Shown: positions 1 through 7,316, numbered from the stretch's first letter. The stretch: DNA of 10,657 nucleotides from Euryarchaeota archaeon UBA561 (GCA_002502295.1 DANX01000091.1:1-10657), one strand, 5' to 3'. Numbers and translations are program-made. The notes: generated from the sequence alone by a model not told the origin.

Positions 1-1
1 G

Positions 2-154
2 TCCATGCATGTCAAAGGAAGCCGGTTTATCGGCTTCAACCCTTCCAGAGAGAGTTCCAAGGACGCTTTTGCTCGAGCGGATGTCCCGGTCGTGGAAAAG
101 AAGGATTTGTCTGAAATTCTCCCACTCATGGGCTTCCGCGTCAAAGAAAACTGA
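2..154 (+). CDS. C-terminal fragment of an unidentified protein (5' partial)
   Basis: An open frame enters from the left edge and gives 50 residues before a TGA at 152-154. The fragment reads roughly SMHVKGSRFIGFNPS, then SSKDAFARADVPVVEKKDL and ends PLMGFRVKEN. The alternating hydrophobic pattern, with a conserved-looking 'ADVPVVEKKDLSEIL' stretch, looks like the last beta strand and helix of a small alpha/beta domain. BRCT ends and Mrr/Holliday-junction-type nuclease ends both have this shape, but nothing here is diagnostic, so I give no function. A competing frame starting at ATG 9 runs on to 272 into the convergent DP1 gene; its composition is poor and I prefer the frame reported. The gene converges on DP1, whose stop lies 74 bases away. 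Confidence 0.55.
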   Translation, partial: SMHVKGSRFIGFNPSRESSKDAFARADVPVVEKKDLSEILPLMGFRVKEN

Positions 155-228
155 TTTCCCTTTCTGGCATAATTTGCCCCTATCAGTGATTTGCCTGCGT
201 TCCTTGGTTGCCCTTGGCCATGCTCCAT

Positions 229-1887
229 TCATGCGAACGGAATTGAAATTGATCTATGCGTTTTCAAATTGATAATGGTTAACATGCATGGCTTCGGCTG
301 GAAACCGAGCATTCGCTGGTAAGAGGTCTGATCTTGCCACGTGCTTGAACACACCAGCGTCGTGCCTCTGAAATCAAGGCATTCATGCCCGTGCACGTGG
401 CCGGTTACGAAAATGTCGGGAACGTCTCGAATGACAAGGCCGTCCTCAGGTTCTGGCGAAAGCGGTGTTTTCCCACCCCATTGTGGAGCAAGGTGCCGTC
501 TTCGTAGCATTTCCCGCATCGCTTCAACCGGATCGGCATAGGTGACCGTTCGCAATCCTGCCACAAAATCATCAATGGATTTTCCATGGTAGGCAAGTAC
601 ACGTACACCGTGGAGCGAAAAATCGCAGGGATTTCCAACAAAAGTGGTCGTGTTGTAGTCTTGCTGAATGTCTTTCTCAAAGGTGGGTTGTGGCTCAGCA
701 GGTCGAACAGCATCGTGGTTCCCGGGCAGCATGAGGCACTCTACCCAGTCAGGGAGCAACTCCAGCAATCGAGCAAATTCAGAGTATTGGGCAAATAAAT
801 CGGGGATGGCGAGTTCCTTGTCTTGTCCTGGATAGATCCCGACACCGTCAACGCAGTCGCCAGAGAGAATGAGGTATTTGATCGTCTTCGCTAACGGATC
901 GCTGTGAAACCAACGGACCATTTTGTGCCACTGTGCTTCAAGGAAGGTCTTTGAGCCAACGTGCACGTCTGACAAGAACGCCACACTGATGCCTTCTGCT
1001 GAGCTGGATTTTTGATGCTTTGACTCCAACGGGAAGTGCAAATCATCAACGTAGAAGATATCCCCTGTTTGGCTAAAGGTTCCAGAAACCCCCATGACGT
1101 CATCCGGCATCAACCCCGCTTCCAGAATTTGTTCATGTGCACGGTCTCGGTCATCACCGCTGCGTTTGGTTAACAAGCAGGTCATCTCGCCTGTTTCGTC
1201 TTCTAACCCCCACATCAAGTGTCCATTTTTGGTGTACCTCGGTTCATTCACCAAGCCAATGGCGACGGCTTTGTTGTCGTAGCCTTGGTAGCGCGAATAT
1301 TCGGCCAAAAGACGAGAGATTTCCTGATGTTTGCGTGGAAGATTGGAATTTTGCACGATTAATTTTCGAATGCTGGTGAGTCGATCATTAAAACAAGCGC
1401 TTATGTCGCTCATTTTTCCCTCAGTGGTTGAATTTCCTGTGATGTCATAATGCACGGTCAACTCAGATGAAGCATCGCTGGCAAGCATGGAAAAATCGCT
1501 CTCGTTCCAATCGGGTAGATTGTTGCGCAGGAGAATGTCCACCGGTTCCGGTTCCGCAATGGGTGCGATGGTTCTTGCCAAATCTTCGGCGGGTTGCTGA
1601 ACAACGCTTTTGGCAGCAGGCGCAGGAACCCGCTCGGTGTGTGCGATCATCTCGTCAAGCATTGATGCCGTCAACATGCCTCCTGATAGATTGAGGGCTG
1701 AGGCTGCTTCAATGACCGATTTCGGGTCTTGGAGGGCAAGTAGTCGCTCTTGGAGGGATTGGGGAGCAAGCAGTCGTTGCGCCCGTAAATGGGCGAAAAT
1801 GTCTGCCCAAGGCTCACCCATGCCACGAAAGGAAGACGACGCTTCAAAAGGTATGTGCTTGATTTTGAAGAACTTCGTTGCCGTCAT
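229..1887 (-). CDS. polB: DNA polymerase D small subunit DP1 (Mre11-like 3'-5' exonuclease subunit)
   Basis: 552 residues, within the usual DP1 range. DP1 is the proofreading partner of the large catalytic subunit DP2 in the archaeal replicative polymerase PolD. Residues 1-90 form a helical N-terminal region, and about 90-165 are a low-complexity linker. An OB-fold follows at about 200-285 (GHLMWGLEDETGEMTCLL). The calcineurin-like phosphoesterase domain occupies about 300-552. Its metal-binding motifs are all present: SDVHVGS (D307, H309), SGDCVDG (D344, D347), PGNHD (389-392), YHGKS (H434) and TGHVHGH (496-501), so the exonuclease should be active. The C-terminal CSSTWQDQTSYQ stretch also fits DP1 and would lie near the DP2 contact. 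The ATG overlaps the cinA stop in an ATGA, so the two are probably co-transcribed and translationally coupled. DP2 is not in this window. The symbol polB for DP1 follows common archaeal annotation and must not be confused with family B polymerase. Confidence 0.96.
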   Translation of the reverse strand: MTATKFFKIKHIPFEASSSFRGMGEPWADIFAHLRAQRLLAPQSLQERLLALQDPKSVIEAASALNLSGGMLTASMLDEMIAHTERVPAPAAKSVVQQPAEDLARTIAPIAEPEPVDILLRNNLPDWNESDFSMLASDASSELTVHYDITGNSTTEGKMSDISACFNDRLTSIRKLIVQNSNLPRKHQEISRLLAEYSRYQGYDNKAVAIGLVNEPRYTKNGHLMWGLEDETGEMTCLLTKRSGDDRDRAHEQILEAGLMPDDVMGVSGTFSQTGDIFYVDDLHFPLESKHQKSSSAEGISVAFLSDVHVGSKTFLEAQWHKMVRWFHSDPLAKTIKYLILSGDCVDGVGIYPGQDKELAIPDLFAQYSEFARLLELLPDWVECLMLPGNHDAVRPAEPQPTFEKDIQQDYNTTTFVGNPCDFSLHGVRVLAYHGKSIDDFVAGLRTVTYADPVEAMREMLRRRHLAPQWGGKTPLSPEPEDGLVIRDVPDIFVTGHVHGHECLDFRGTTLVCSSTWQDQTSYQRMLGFQPKPCMLTIINLKTHRSISIPFA

Positions 1888-2573
1888 TCATCGTCGTCGG
1901 ACCATTCAACGGCTAAGCCAATCTCCTCTCCGTTGTCTTCATCGGACCATGCCTCATCTTGCCATGGAGCCTTTTCCCGCGCTTCTTGGTCCCTGCGCTC
2001 GCGGTCAGCCTCTCGTTGTGCCTCCAGCCGTTTTGCCTCTTCGATGGCATCCATTTGCTGCCGTTTCTCAGCCTTAGTTCTCACCATGGCGTCGTCCCAG
2101 CATTGCATCGCCGTGAGAAGAGCGAAGTAGACGAAACCAGCCTTGTTTTCAGCTCGTGTTCCTCCAATTTGGGTGCGGATGGCGTTGGCCCAATTTTGTG
2201 AAGCAATGCCGACGTAGACCGTACCAACAGGTTTCTTGGAGCCCTCGTTGGTTGGGCCCGCAATACCGGTGACTGAAATTGCAAAATCTGCTTCGGCCCG
2301 TTCAAGAGCTCCCTTGGCCATCATGATGGCGACTTGAGCGGATACAGCGCCTTTCGAGGCAAGTTCCTCTTCGTCAACACCCAGTTCCCTCACCTTGGCT
2401 TCATTGGCATAGGTGATCCAGGATTTCTTGAACCACAAACTTGCACCGGCAATGTCAGTGAGCGTGCTTGCGAGGAGACCCCCCGTGCAAGATTCAGCCA
2501 ACGTCAGGGAGTGGTTACCCTCTTTGAGTCGGCGGACCAACTTTGCAGCCGCCGCTTGGATATTGGCATCCAT
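1884..2573 (-). CDS. pncC: CinA C-terminal-domain (PncC-type) nicotinamide-nucleotide amidohydrolase with charged tail
   Basis: 229 residues. Residues 1-162 match the CinA C-terminal domain, which as a stand-alone enzyme deamidates NMN to nicotinate mononucleotide in NAD recycling. Visible signatures are LAESCTGGLLA (nucleophile Ser28), TYANEAK (Tyr55, Lys60, the expected Ser-Lys partner), KGAVS (74-78), AISVTGIAGP (98-107) and GSKKPVGTVYVGI (111-123). The N-terminal MoaB-like domain of full-length CinA is absent, as in many archaeal and enterobacterial PncC proteins. The unusual part is residues 163-229: a Lys/Arg/Glu-rich, probably coiled-coil helix ending in an acidic stretch with two WSD repeats (AWSDEDN and EWSDDDE). 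PncC proteins normally stop near 160-165 residues. The start ATG at 2573 has no Shine-Dalgarno sequence (upstream CAACCATCAACCA), so the mRNA may be leaderless. The stop overlaps the DP1 start by four bases. Confidence 0.9.
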   Translation of the reverse strand: MDANIQAAAAKLVRRLKEGNHSLTLAESCTGGLLASTLTDIAGASLWFKKSWITYANEAKVRELGVDEEELASKGAVSAQVAIMMAKGALERAEADFAISVTGIAGPTNEGSKKPVGTVYVGIASQNWANAIRTQIGGTRAENKAGFVYFALLTAMQCWDDAMVRTKAEKRQQMDAIEEAKRLEAQREADRERRDQEAREKAPWQDEAWSDEDNGEEIGLAVEWSDDDE

Positions 2574-2621
2574 TGGTTGATGGTTGCGGGTCCATGTTTT
2601 GAGCGTTCCGTTGGGACGGAC

Positions 2622-2632
2622 TTTTCAAAAAG
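2622..2632 (+). promoter_or_regulatory. Candidate TATA element for tRNA-Val, possibly shared with divergent pncC
   Basis: TTTTCAAAAAG lies about 26 bases before the first base of the tRNA, the expected distance of an archaeal TATA box from the start of transcription. The element is nearly palindromic (CTTTTCAAAAAG), so it could also bind TBP toward pncC, whose ATG is about 50 bases away on the other strand. A second A-rich run on the minus strand (TCAAAAC near 2597-2603) is about 27 bases before the pncC ATG and would fit a leaderless pncC transcript. This rests on position and composition only. Confidence 0.4.
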
Positions 2633-2652
2633 GGCGGCTTGCAGGGAGGTAC

Positions 2653-2725
2653 GGGTCTGTGGTCTAGCGGCTATGACACCTCCCTTACACGGAGTTGATC
2701 GAGGGTTCGAGTCCCTCCAGACCCA
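2653..2725 (+). tRNA. tRNA-Val (anticodon UAC)
   Basis: 73 bases fold as a complete intron-less tRNA. The acceptor stem is GGGTCTG with CAGACCC (seven pairs) and discriminator A at 2725. The D stem is GTC/GAC (2662-2664 with 2675-2677). The anticodon arm is 2679-2695, with T33 and anticodon TAC at 2686-2688 (valine GUA/GUG). The T stem is GAGGG/CCCTC with loop TTCGAGT. The 3' CCA is not encoded; CTA follows. The outermost anticodon-stem position pairs C27 with U43, a mismatch, while the other four pairs are sound. The 3' end directly abuts the stop codon (2726-2728) of the convergent 100-residue gene. Confidence 0.95.
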
Positions 2726-3028
2726 CTACCAAAGGTGCTCTTTCATCGCTTTGTCGGTGGCGATCACCTTCGTGATTCCACTGCTGGTTTTGAGGGATTC
2801 AACGTCGCTTTGTTCCGAAATCAACAACAAGTGCACCGCTCGCATCCAAAGTCCCTCGACAATCGGTGCCCCTCGGTGGTCAACCGCTACCAAGACGTCT
2901 TCCAATTCGCTGAAGACCAAGGCGGCCCCGGCTTGCGGTAGTTCATCTGCTGTCAACAACAACCAGCGCTTTCCCTGCATGGCTGTCCGGAGTTCACCTG
3001 TCAATTCTGAGAAAAGAATGGTTTCCAT
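2726..3028 (-). CDS. Hypothetical 100-residue protein, last gene after pelota
   Basis: I do not recognise this protein. From METILFSELTG it has 100 residues ending in MKEHLW. It has no signal peptide or membrane segment and shows alternating strands and helices (RWLLLTADEL, DVLVAVD, AVHLLLISE, ITKVIATD), suggesting a small soluble alpha/beta domain. The start is set by a strong Shine-Dalgarno GAGGTGA four bases before the ATG at 3028. A longer reading from ATG 3070 would overlap pelota by 38 bases and lacks such a site. The pelota stop TGA is part of that Shine-Dalgarno sequence, so translation is probably coupled to pelota. Position suggests a role linked to translation or ribosome rescue, but this is context only. 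The TAG stop sits directly against the 3' end of the convergent tRNA-Val. Confidence 0.75.
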   Translation of the reverse strand: METILFSELTGELRTAMQGKRWLLLTADELPQAGAALVFSELEDVLVAVDHRGAPIVEGLWMRAVHLLLISEQSDVESLKTSSGITKVIATDKAMKEHLW

Positions 3029-3032
3029 CGTT

Positions 3033-3039
3033 TCACCTC
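3033..3039 (-). promoter_or_regulatory. Shine-Dalgarno GAGGTGA containing the pelota stop codon
   Basis: GAGGTGA matches the archaeal 16S 3' end complement (GGAGGTGATC). Its TGA is the pelota stop, and four bases (AACG) separate it from ATG 3028. It decides the start of the 100-residue gene. Confidence 0.7.
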
Positions 3040-4094
3040 GTGTAGCGTAGGAGCGCAACGGCCCCTCCAAATCCCATCAGTTGTTCACCCGCATCGTGGT
3101 CTCCCGAACACTGGATAACGCTCCCTGAGAAGGCCTCAACGGTCTCGGCTATGGTGGTCCATGAAGGTCCTTGCGTTTCGTTTTTTTCCCTTAGTACATC
3201 TGCTCCGATAAGCAACGTCTCAACAGCACCCTCTTCGGTTGCCCGGAGGATGTCGTGATGACCGTAAGCCACTGCACCGCCAGTTGAAATGCGTCTCCAC
3301 GCTTCTTCCAGATGGCTGATTTCTTGCACCATGCGGTGCTGAGCAAGCAGTTCGCCTGCGAGGCCATCTCGGAGAACTTCGTTGGCTCCACCGCGTCCTC
3401 CCATGCTGGTGCCGATGGACATCATTGGGCGCTGATGACCTGCGGCTTTGAGGTCGGTGAGCATCCGGTCTCGGTTTCGTCCGGGTCCGCACAACACCAG
3501 CGGCATCGTCTCATTGAGTTGTTTTGTAAGCCCGTCAACGATGGTCGCCCGAAATCGGTTGGCGACCCTATCCGACTGCCGTAGGTCTCCGCGCTTGCCT
3601 CCGCCACGCATCGTCCACGTGGCGCTTTCTTTGAGGCCACGTGCGGTGACAAAGTAGAGAATCATCTCGTCGCCTTCAACAACCAACAAAGCGACTTGGG
3701 ATTGATTGGCAGCGTGGAGGCTTTCGTCCAACAAATCACGGTCAAGTTTGCTGAATCCTTTGGCAGATGTGACGTTGATTTCGTCCCTGAGGCCGACCAC
3801 GTGGGTGTGATGCATTCCGAGGTCAATGGGCGCTTCCTCGATGATGCCGTGAACACGGAGGACATCGGTGAAACTTTGATGTTCAGTGTGTTCAACCGCC
3901 AAACGAATCCACATTTTCTTTCGTTCAGCTTGCTTTGAACGTCCTCCCTCATCGCCTGCAGTGGTTTGGTCGCGACGCTCGCCAAGCATGCCAACGGACA
4001 TTCCGGGTTGGATAAGGCGCTGCAAGACCCAAAGATCGTCCACGGTTTGTATCCGTAAACGCCATTCATGCAGGTCTTTTTTCAGAACATCCAT
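3033..4094 (-). CDS. pelA: Pelota (aPelota/Dom34) mRNA surveillance and ribosome-rescue factor
   Basis: 353 residues from MDVLKKDLHEW, typical for archaeal Pelota. Pelota enters the A site of stalled ribosomes and, with aEF1A acting as its GTPase partner in archaea and with ABCE1, splits the subunits. Domain A is about 1-125, with DDLWVLQRLIQPGMSV (19-34) as the Pelota hallmark. The central eRF1_2-like domain (about 130-260) has QVALLVVEGDEMILYFV. The C-terminal eRF1_3-like domain (about 262-353) has GGAVAYGHHDILRATEEGAVETLLIG (272-297) and ends GFGGAVALLRYTR. As expected for Pelota and unlike aRF1, there is no GGQ hydrolysis motif. An upstream in-frame ATG (4133) overlaps fhs. ATG 4094 is preferred because the protein aligns from MDVL and GGTGA lies just before it. 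Four bases separate it from the fhs stop. Confidence 0.95.
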   Translation of the reverse strand: MDVLKKDLHEWRLRIQTVDDLWVLQRLIQPGMSVGMLGERRDQTTAGDEGGRSKQAERKKMWIRLAVEHTEHQSFTDVLRVHGIIEEAPIDLGMHHTHVVGLRDEINVTSAKGFSKLDRDLLDESLHAANQSQVALLVVEGDEMILYFVTARGLKESATWTMRGGGKRGDLRQSDRVANRFRATIVDGLTKQLNETMPLVLCGPGRNRDRMLTDLKAAGHQRPMMSIGTSMGGRGGANEVLRDGLAGELLAQHRMVQEISHLEEAWRRISTGGAVAYGHHDILRATEEGAVETLLIGADVLREKNETQGPSWTTIAETVEAFSGSVIQCSGDHDAGEQLMGFGGAVALLRYTR

Positions 4095-4098
4095 TCCC

Positions 4099-4103
4099 TC
4101 ACC
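4099..4103 (-). promoter_or_regulatory. Shine-Dalgarno GGTGA containing the fhs stop codon
   Basis: GGTGA, whose last three bases are the fhs TGA, is followed by GGGA and the pelota ATG at 4094. It supports the MDVL start and coupling of pelota translation to fhs. Confidence 0.6.
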
Positions 4104-5814
4104 CAAACACGCCGAGGAGGTTCCCGTCTTCATCCATGTCCATGTCCAAAGCAGCGGGTCGCTTCGGAAGGCCAGGCATGGTCATCATGTTTCCAAGGAC
4201 AGCGACCACAAAACCTGCACCCGCATTCAAACGGAATTCTCTGACCGGTACGGTGAATCCGCTTGGGGCCCCAAGGAGGGATGCATCGTGGGAAAACGAA
4301 TATTGTGTTTTGGCCATGCAAACGGGGAGGTGTCCGTATCCCCAGGAACGAATGCGCTCCAACTCGCGCTGGGCTTTCGCCGTCAATTCTAGGCCATCGG
4401 CCTTGTACAATCGGGTCGCGATGGCTTCGGCCTTCGCCAACACATCGGTTTCAGGCGTGAACAGGGGCACGAAGGGACGCCCTGCCGCCACGTGATTTTG
4501 TACGGCCTTCACGACCGCTTCGGCCAATTCTTTTCCTCCCTCGCCGCCGTGTGCGTGAACTTCAGTGATGCAGACCGAGCTTGCCCCACTTTCATGGGCA
4601 GCTTGGGCGATGGCCGCCACTTCAGCGTCGGTATCGGATGTGAATCGGTTGATGGAGACCACCACGGGGACGCCGAACGAGGCCATGTTCCGTACGTGGC
4701 GATCCAGATTGGTCTTTGCTCCGAGAGCGGTTGCCTCGACGTTCTCCGCTTCAAGTGTGGCTTTGTCCGGTCGAATACCGCCTCGGTTTCCAAAGGCACC
4801 TCCATGGAGTTTCATGGAACGGACGGTGACATTCATGACGACACAATCGGGTGCTTTACCGGACGTAGCGGCCTTGATGTGCATGAATTTTTCAGCGCCC
4901 ATGTCGGAGCCAAACCCTGCTTCCGTCACCATCAAGTCGGCTGATGCCAAGGCAATTCTGTCAGCGATGATGCTGGAATTGCCGTGAGCGATGTTTGCAA
5001 ATGGACCGCCGTGAATGAAGGCGGGGTCGCCTTCAAGCGTCTGCGTGATGTTTGGAAGGAAGGCTTGCCTCAAGAGCAAGGCCATGGCACCTGCTCCACC
5101 GATGTCGCTCGCTTTGACCGGGTTACCGTCCGTTGATGTTCCCACCACGATATTGCTCAACCGCTTTCGAAGGTCAGCGTAATCGGTTGCCAATACCAAG
5201 ATGGCCATCACTTCACTGGCTGCCGTGATGTCGAAACGGTCTTCGCGAACCTGGCCGTTTGCAGGTCCACCCATCCCGATGGTGATGTTTCTCAAGGCGC
5301 GGTCGTTCATGTCGATGACACGTGGCCATGAAATCCGTGTTGGATCAAGTTTGCATTCATTCCCGTGCTTGATGTGGTTGTCAATGAGGGCGGAGAGCAA
5401 GTTGTGAGCAGAGGTGACAGCATGCAAATCTCCGGTCAAGTGCAGGTTGATGTCCTCCATTGGAAGAACTTGGGCGTGGCCTCCGCCAGCTGCGCCGCCT
5501 TTGATGCCAAAGACTGGACCCATGGAGGGTTCACGTATCACACAGGTAGCGGATTGGCCAATGCGGCAAAGCGCTTGGGTGAGGCCGATGGTCGTGACCG
5601 TCTTTCCCTCCCCAAACGGCGTTGGGTTGACCGAGGTCACCAAAACAAGGCTTCCTTGAGGCTTTGAGAATCGGTCCTTGAGGGCGCGCCAAGTTATCTT
5701 GGCGACACCGTTGCCCATCGGTGTCAACTCATGGGATGAAATGCCTAATTTCCACGCCACGGCTTCAATTGGCTCCATTTTAGCCGCTCGTGCGATTTCA
5801 AGGTCGGTGGTCAT
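4099..5814 (-). CDS. fhs: Formate-tetrahydrofolate ligase (FTHFS)
   Basis: 571 residues from MTTDLEIARAAK, near the family's usual 555-560. The enzyme joins formate to tetrahydrofolate with ATP to give 10-formyl-THF for purine and one-carbon metabolism. Family marks are the phosphate-binding TPFGEGKT (65-72), REPSMGPVFGIKGGAAGGGHAQV (94-116), MEDINLHLTGD, GAFGNRGGIRPDKATLEAEN, VVSINRFTSDTD, and a C-terminal MPGLPKRPAALDMD block. No frameshift or missing motif was seen. An upstream ATG at 5844 would add ten residues (MKDPLSSKGT). I prefer 5814 because FTHFS proteins begin M-x-D-x-E-I-A, and AAAGGAA lies just before it, although its spacing is short. It is first in the set with pelota and the orphan, after an 89-base leader. 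Folate-type FTHFS is common in bacteria and patchy in archaea, so an old transfer is likely. Confidence 0.97.
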   Translation of the reverse strand: MTTDLEIARAAKMEPIEAVAWKLGISSHELTPMGNGVAKITWRALKDRFSKPQGSLVLVTSVNPTPFGEGKTVTTIGLTQALCRIGQSATCVIREPSMGPVFGIKGGAAGGGHAQVLPMEDINLHLTGDLHAVTSAHNLLSALIDNHIKHGNECKLDPTRISWPRVIDMNDRALRNITIGMGGPANGQVREDRFDITAASEVMAILVLATDYADLRKRLSNIVVGTSTDGNPVKASDIGGAGAMALLLRQAFLPNITQTLEGDPAFIHGGPFANIAHGNSSIIADRIALASADLMVTEAGFGSDMGAEKFMHIKAATSGKAPDCVVMNVTVRSMKLHGGAFGNRGGIRPDKATLEAENVEATALGAKTNLDRHVRNMASFGVPVVVSINRFTSDTDAEVAAIAQAAHESGASSVCITEVHAHGGEGGKELAEAVVKAVQNHVAAGRPFVPLFTPETDVLAKAEAIATRLYKADGLELTAKAQRELERIRSWGYGHLPVCMAKTQYSFSHDASLLGAPSGFTVPVREFRLNAGAGFVVAVLGNMMTMPGLPKRPAALDMDMDEDGNLLGVFG

Positions 5815-5872
5815 GGTTCCTTTCGAACTCAACGGGTCTTTCAAACCGTCGCACGCTTGCCGCCCGACAAAG

Positions 5873-5894
5873 CGGATTTTCGGACCTCAATCCG
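5873..5894 (-). repeat. Short inverted repeat between flotillin and fhs
   Basis: On the minus strand CGGATT and AATCCG (six perfect pairs) flank a ten-base loop, about ten bases after the flotillin stop and within the fhs leader (5815-5903). No T-tract follows, so it is a poor terminator. It might be a weak leader hairpin or chance. I saw no riboswitch in this leader, and no convincing TATA box; a GAAAA run near 5877-5881 is the only candidate. Confidence 0.25.
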
Positions 5895-5903
5895 GGACTG
5901 GGT

Positions 5904-7298
5904 TCAATCTTCTTTCATTGTTCCGAGGTAGTCGGGCAGGTCCACGCCAGCCATCTTGGCTACGTCGTGGACAGGTGGGAGGCTCTGGATGAGCGAGGAA
6001 ACGAAGTTGGAGGTCGCTCCGCCACCGTCGCCGTTGTTGCCTGAGTCCCATACGGTGATCTTGTCGATCTTGAGGTTGGCAATGGCCTCGGTCTGGCGAG
6101 CAACAAGTTCCTCGATCTTCTCAACCATCAAGAGTGTAGCAGCGGCTTTCGCATCGCCGCCAGCGCTGGCAACAAGTTTGGCGTATCCTTCGGCTTTGGC
6201 TTCAAGAACGGCTTGCTGACCTTCTGCTTCGGCGTTGTAAGCAGCGAGGGTTGCGTCTGCACGACCTTGGGCGATACGGCGTTGGCGCTCAGCCTCGGCT
6301 TCGGCAGCGATCTCAATCTGTTGCTTCGACACTTCCTCACGAGCGATTTCCTCGGCTCGCAAACGCTGACCTTCAAACTCATACTGAGCTTTCTCAATTT
6401 CGACCTGCGCCTTACGCTTGGCAACTTCCGACCGCTTGAGGGCTTCTGCTTCTCGCTCGGCCAGGTCAGCGTTGAAACTTGCAATGTCTGCACGGGACAA
6501 GTTTTCACCTTCAACAGCCTTGGATTCTTGTTGTTGAACGAACACACGTCGGTCTGCCTCAGCTTCTTTCTGACCTTTGTCGGATTCAGCACGGTTCATG
6601 GCCACTTGAATCTCACGTGTTCGGTCAGCCTCTGCTTGACCGACGGCACCGTCTCGGGTGGCGTTGGCTCGGTCAACGTCTGCAGCTGCGATTGCTTGTG
6701 CTGCCGCCTTGGCACCAATGGACTTGATGTAGTCGGCTTCGTCGGTAATGTCCGTGATGTTGACGTTGATGAGGTAAAGACCAATCTTGTGCAATTCGGT
6801 GTCCACGTTGTTGACCACGAGGCTCAAGAATGCTTCACGGTCGCCGTTGATTTCCTCAATGGTGAGCGAGGCAACGGTGAGACGAAGTTGACCAAAGATG
6901 ATTTCCTTGGCCATGTCTTCAATGGATGCTTGATCGAGGTTCAACAACCGAACAGCGGCGTTCTGCATAATGGACGGTTTGGTGTCAATACCGATGGTAA
7001 ACGTCGAAGGCACGTTGATGCGGATGTTCTGCTGGGACAAAGCGTGCTCAAGGTTGATGTTGATCGTCATCGGTTTGAGGTCAAGGAAGGCGTAGTTCTG
7101 GACCAACGGCCAGACAATTTTACCGCCACCGTGGTAACATTTTGCAGCCCCGGCACCTTTGGTATTACCATAAACAACCAAGATTTTGTTTGCAGGTGCA
7201 AGCTTGTATCGGCTTGTTGCAACGTACACTGTCGCAAGGACGATTGCGACAAAGAGGGCTATTCCGATGAGGGCGAGTGTTCCAGCAATATCTGCCAT
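5904..7298 (-). CDS. Flotillin-like SPFH/Band 7 membrane protein
   Basis: 464 residues. An N-terminal membrane segment (about 5-27, LALIGIALFVAIVLATVYVA) is followed by an SPFH domain (about 30-200, including QNIRINVPSTFTIGI and EINGDREAFLSLV). A long coiled coil (about 200-375) is rich in Ala, Glu, Arg and Gln and has the EAEA repeats typical of flotillins. The C-terminal oligomerisation region has KIDKITVWDSG (410-420), close to the bacterial FloT 'kitvid/wd.G' signature. Flotillins form large cage-like assemblies on the cytoplasmic membrane and organise microdomains. NfeD-family proteins are their usual partners, and one is encoded 50 bases upstream. There is no Shine-Dalgarno sequence at the normal spacing; GGAG lies 18 bases before the ATG inside a block shared with the 107-residue gene. 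A CTTAAA run centred about 25 bases before the ATG could give a leaderless transcript. Confidence 0.92.
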   Translation of the reverse strand: MADIAGTLALIGIALFVAIVLATVYVATSRYKLAPANKILVVYGNTKGAGAAKCYHGGGKIVWPLVQNYAFLDLKPMTININLEHALSQQNIRINVPSTFTIGIDTKPSIMQNAAVRLLNLDQASIEDMAKEIIFGQLRLTVASLTIEEINGDREAFLSLVVNNVDTELHKIGLYLINVNITDITDEADYIKSIGAKAAAQAIAAADVDRANATRDGAVGQAEADRTREIQVAMNRAESDKGQKEAEADRRVFVQQQESKAVEGENLSRADIASFNADLAEREAEALKRSEVAKRKAQVEIEKAQYEFEGQRLRAEEIAREEVSKQQIEIAAEAEAERQRRIAQGRADATLAAYNAEAEGQQAVLEAKAEGYAKLVASAGGDAKAAATLLMVEKIEELVARQTEAIANLKIDKITVWDSGNNGDGGGATSNFVSSLIQSLPPVHDVAKMAGVDLPDYLGTMKED

Positions 7299-7316
7299 AG
7301 CACTCGCACGCTGCTT

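Noticed and set aside
153..166. T-rich run after the first partial gene as a terminator
   Set aside because: ATTTCCCTTTC is only mildly T-rich and has no preceding hairpin; too weak to annotate.
9..272. 87-residue plus-strand frame from ATG 9
   Set aside because: It runs into the convergent DP1 gene and its composition is poor; the partial frame ending at 154 looks more protein-like.
2334..3050. 238-residue plus-strand open frame spanning the tRNA
   Set aside because: It runs through a complete tRNA gene and opposite pncC and the 100-residue gene; no protein family features.
5815..5903. Possible riboswitch in the fhs leader
   Set aside because: Only a six-pair inverted repeat was found; no known folate (THF) riboswitch core or long conserved structure could be recognised.
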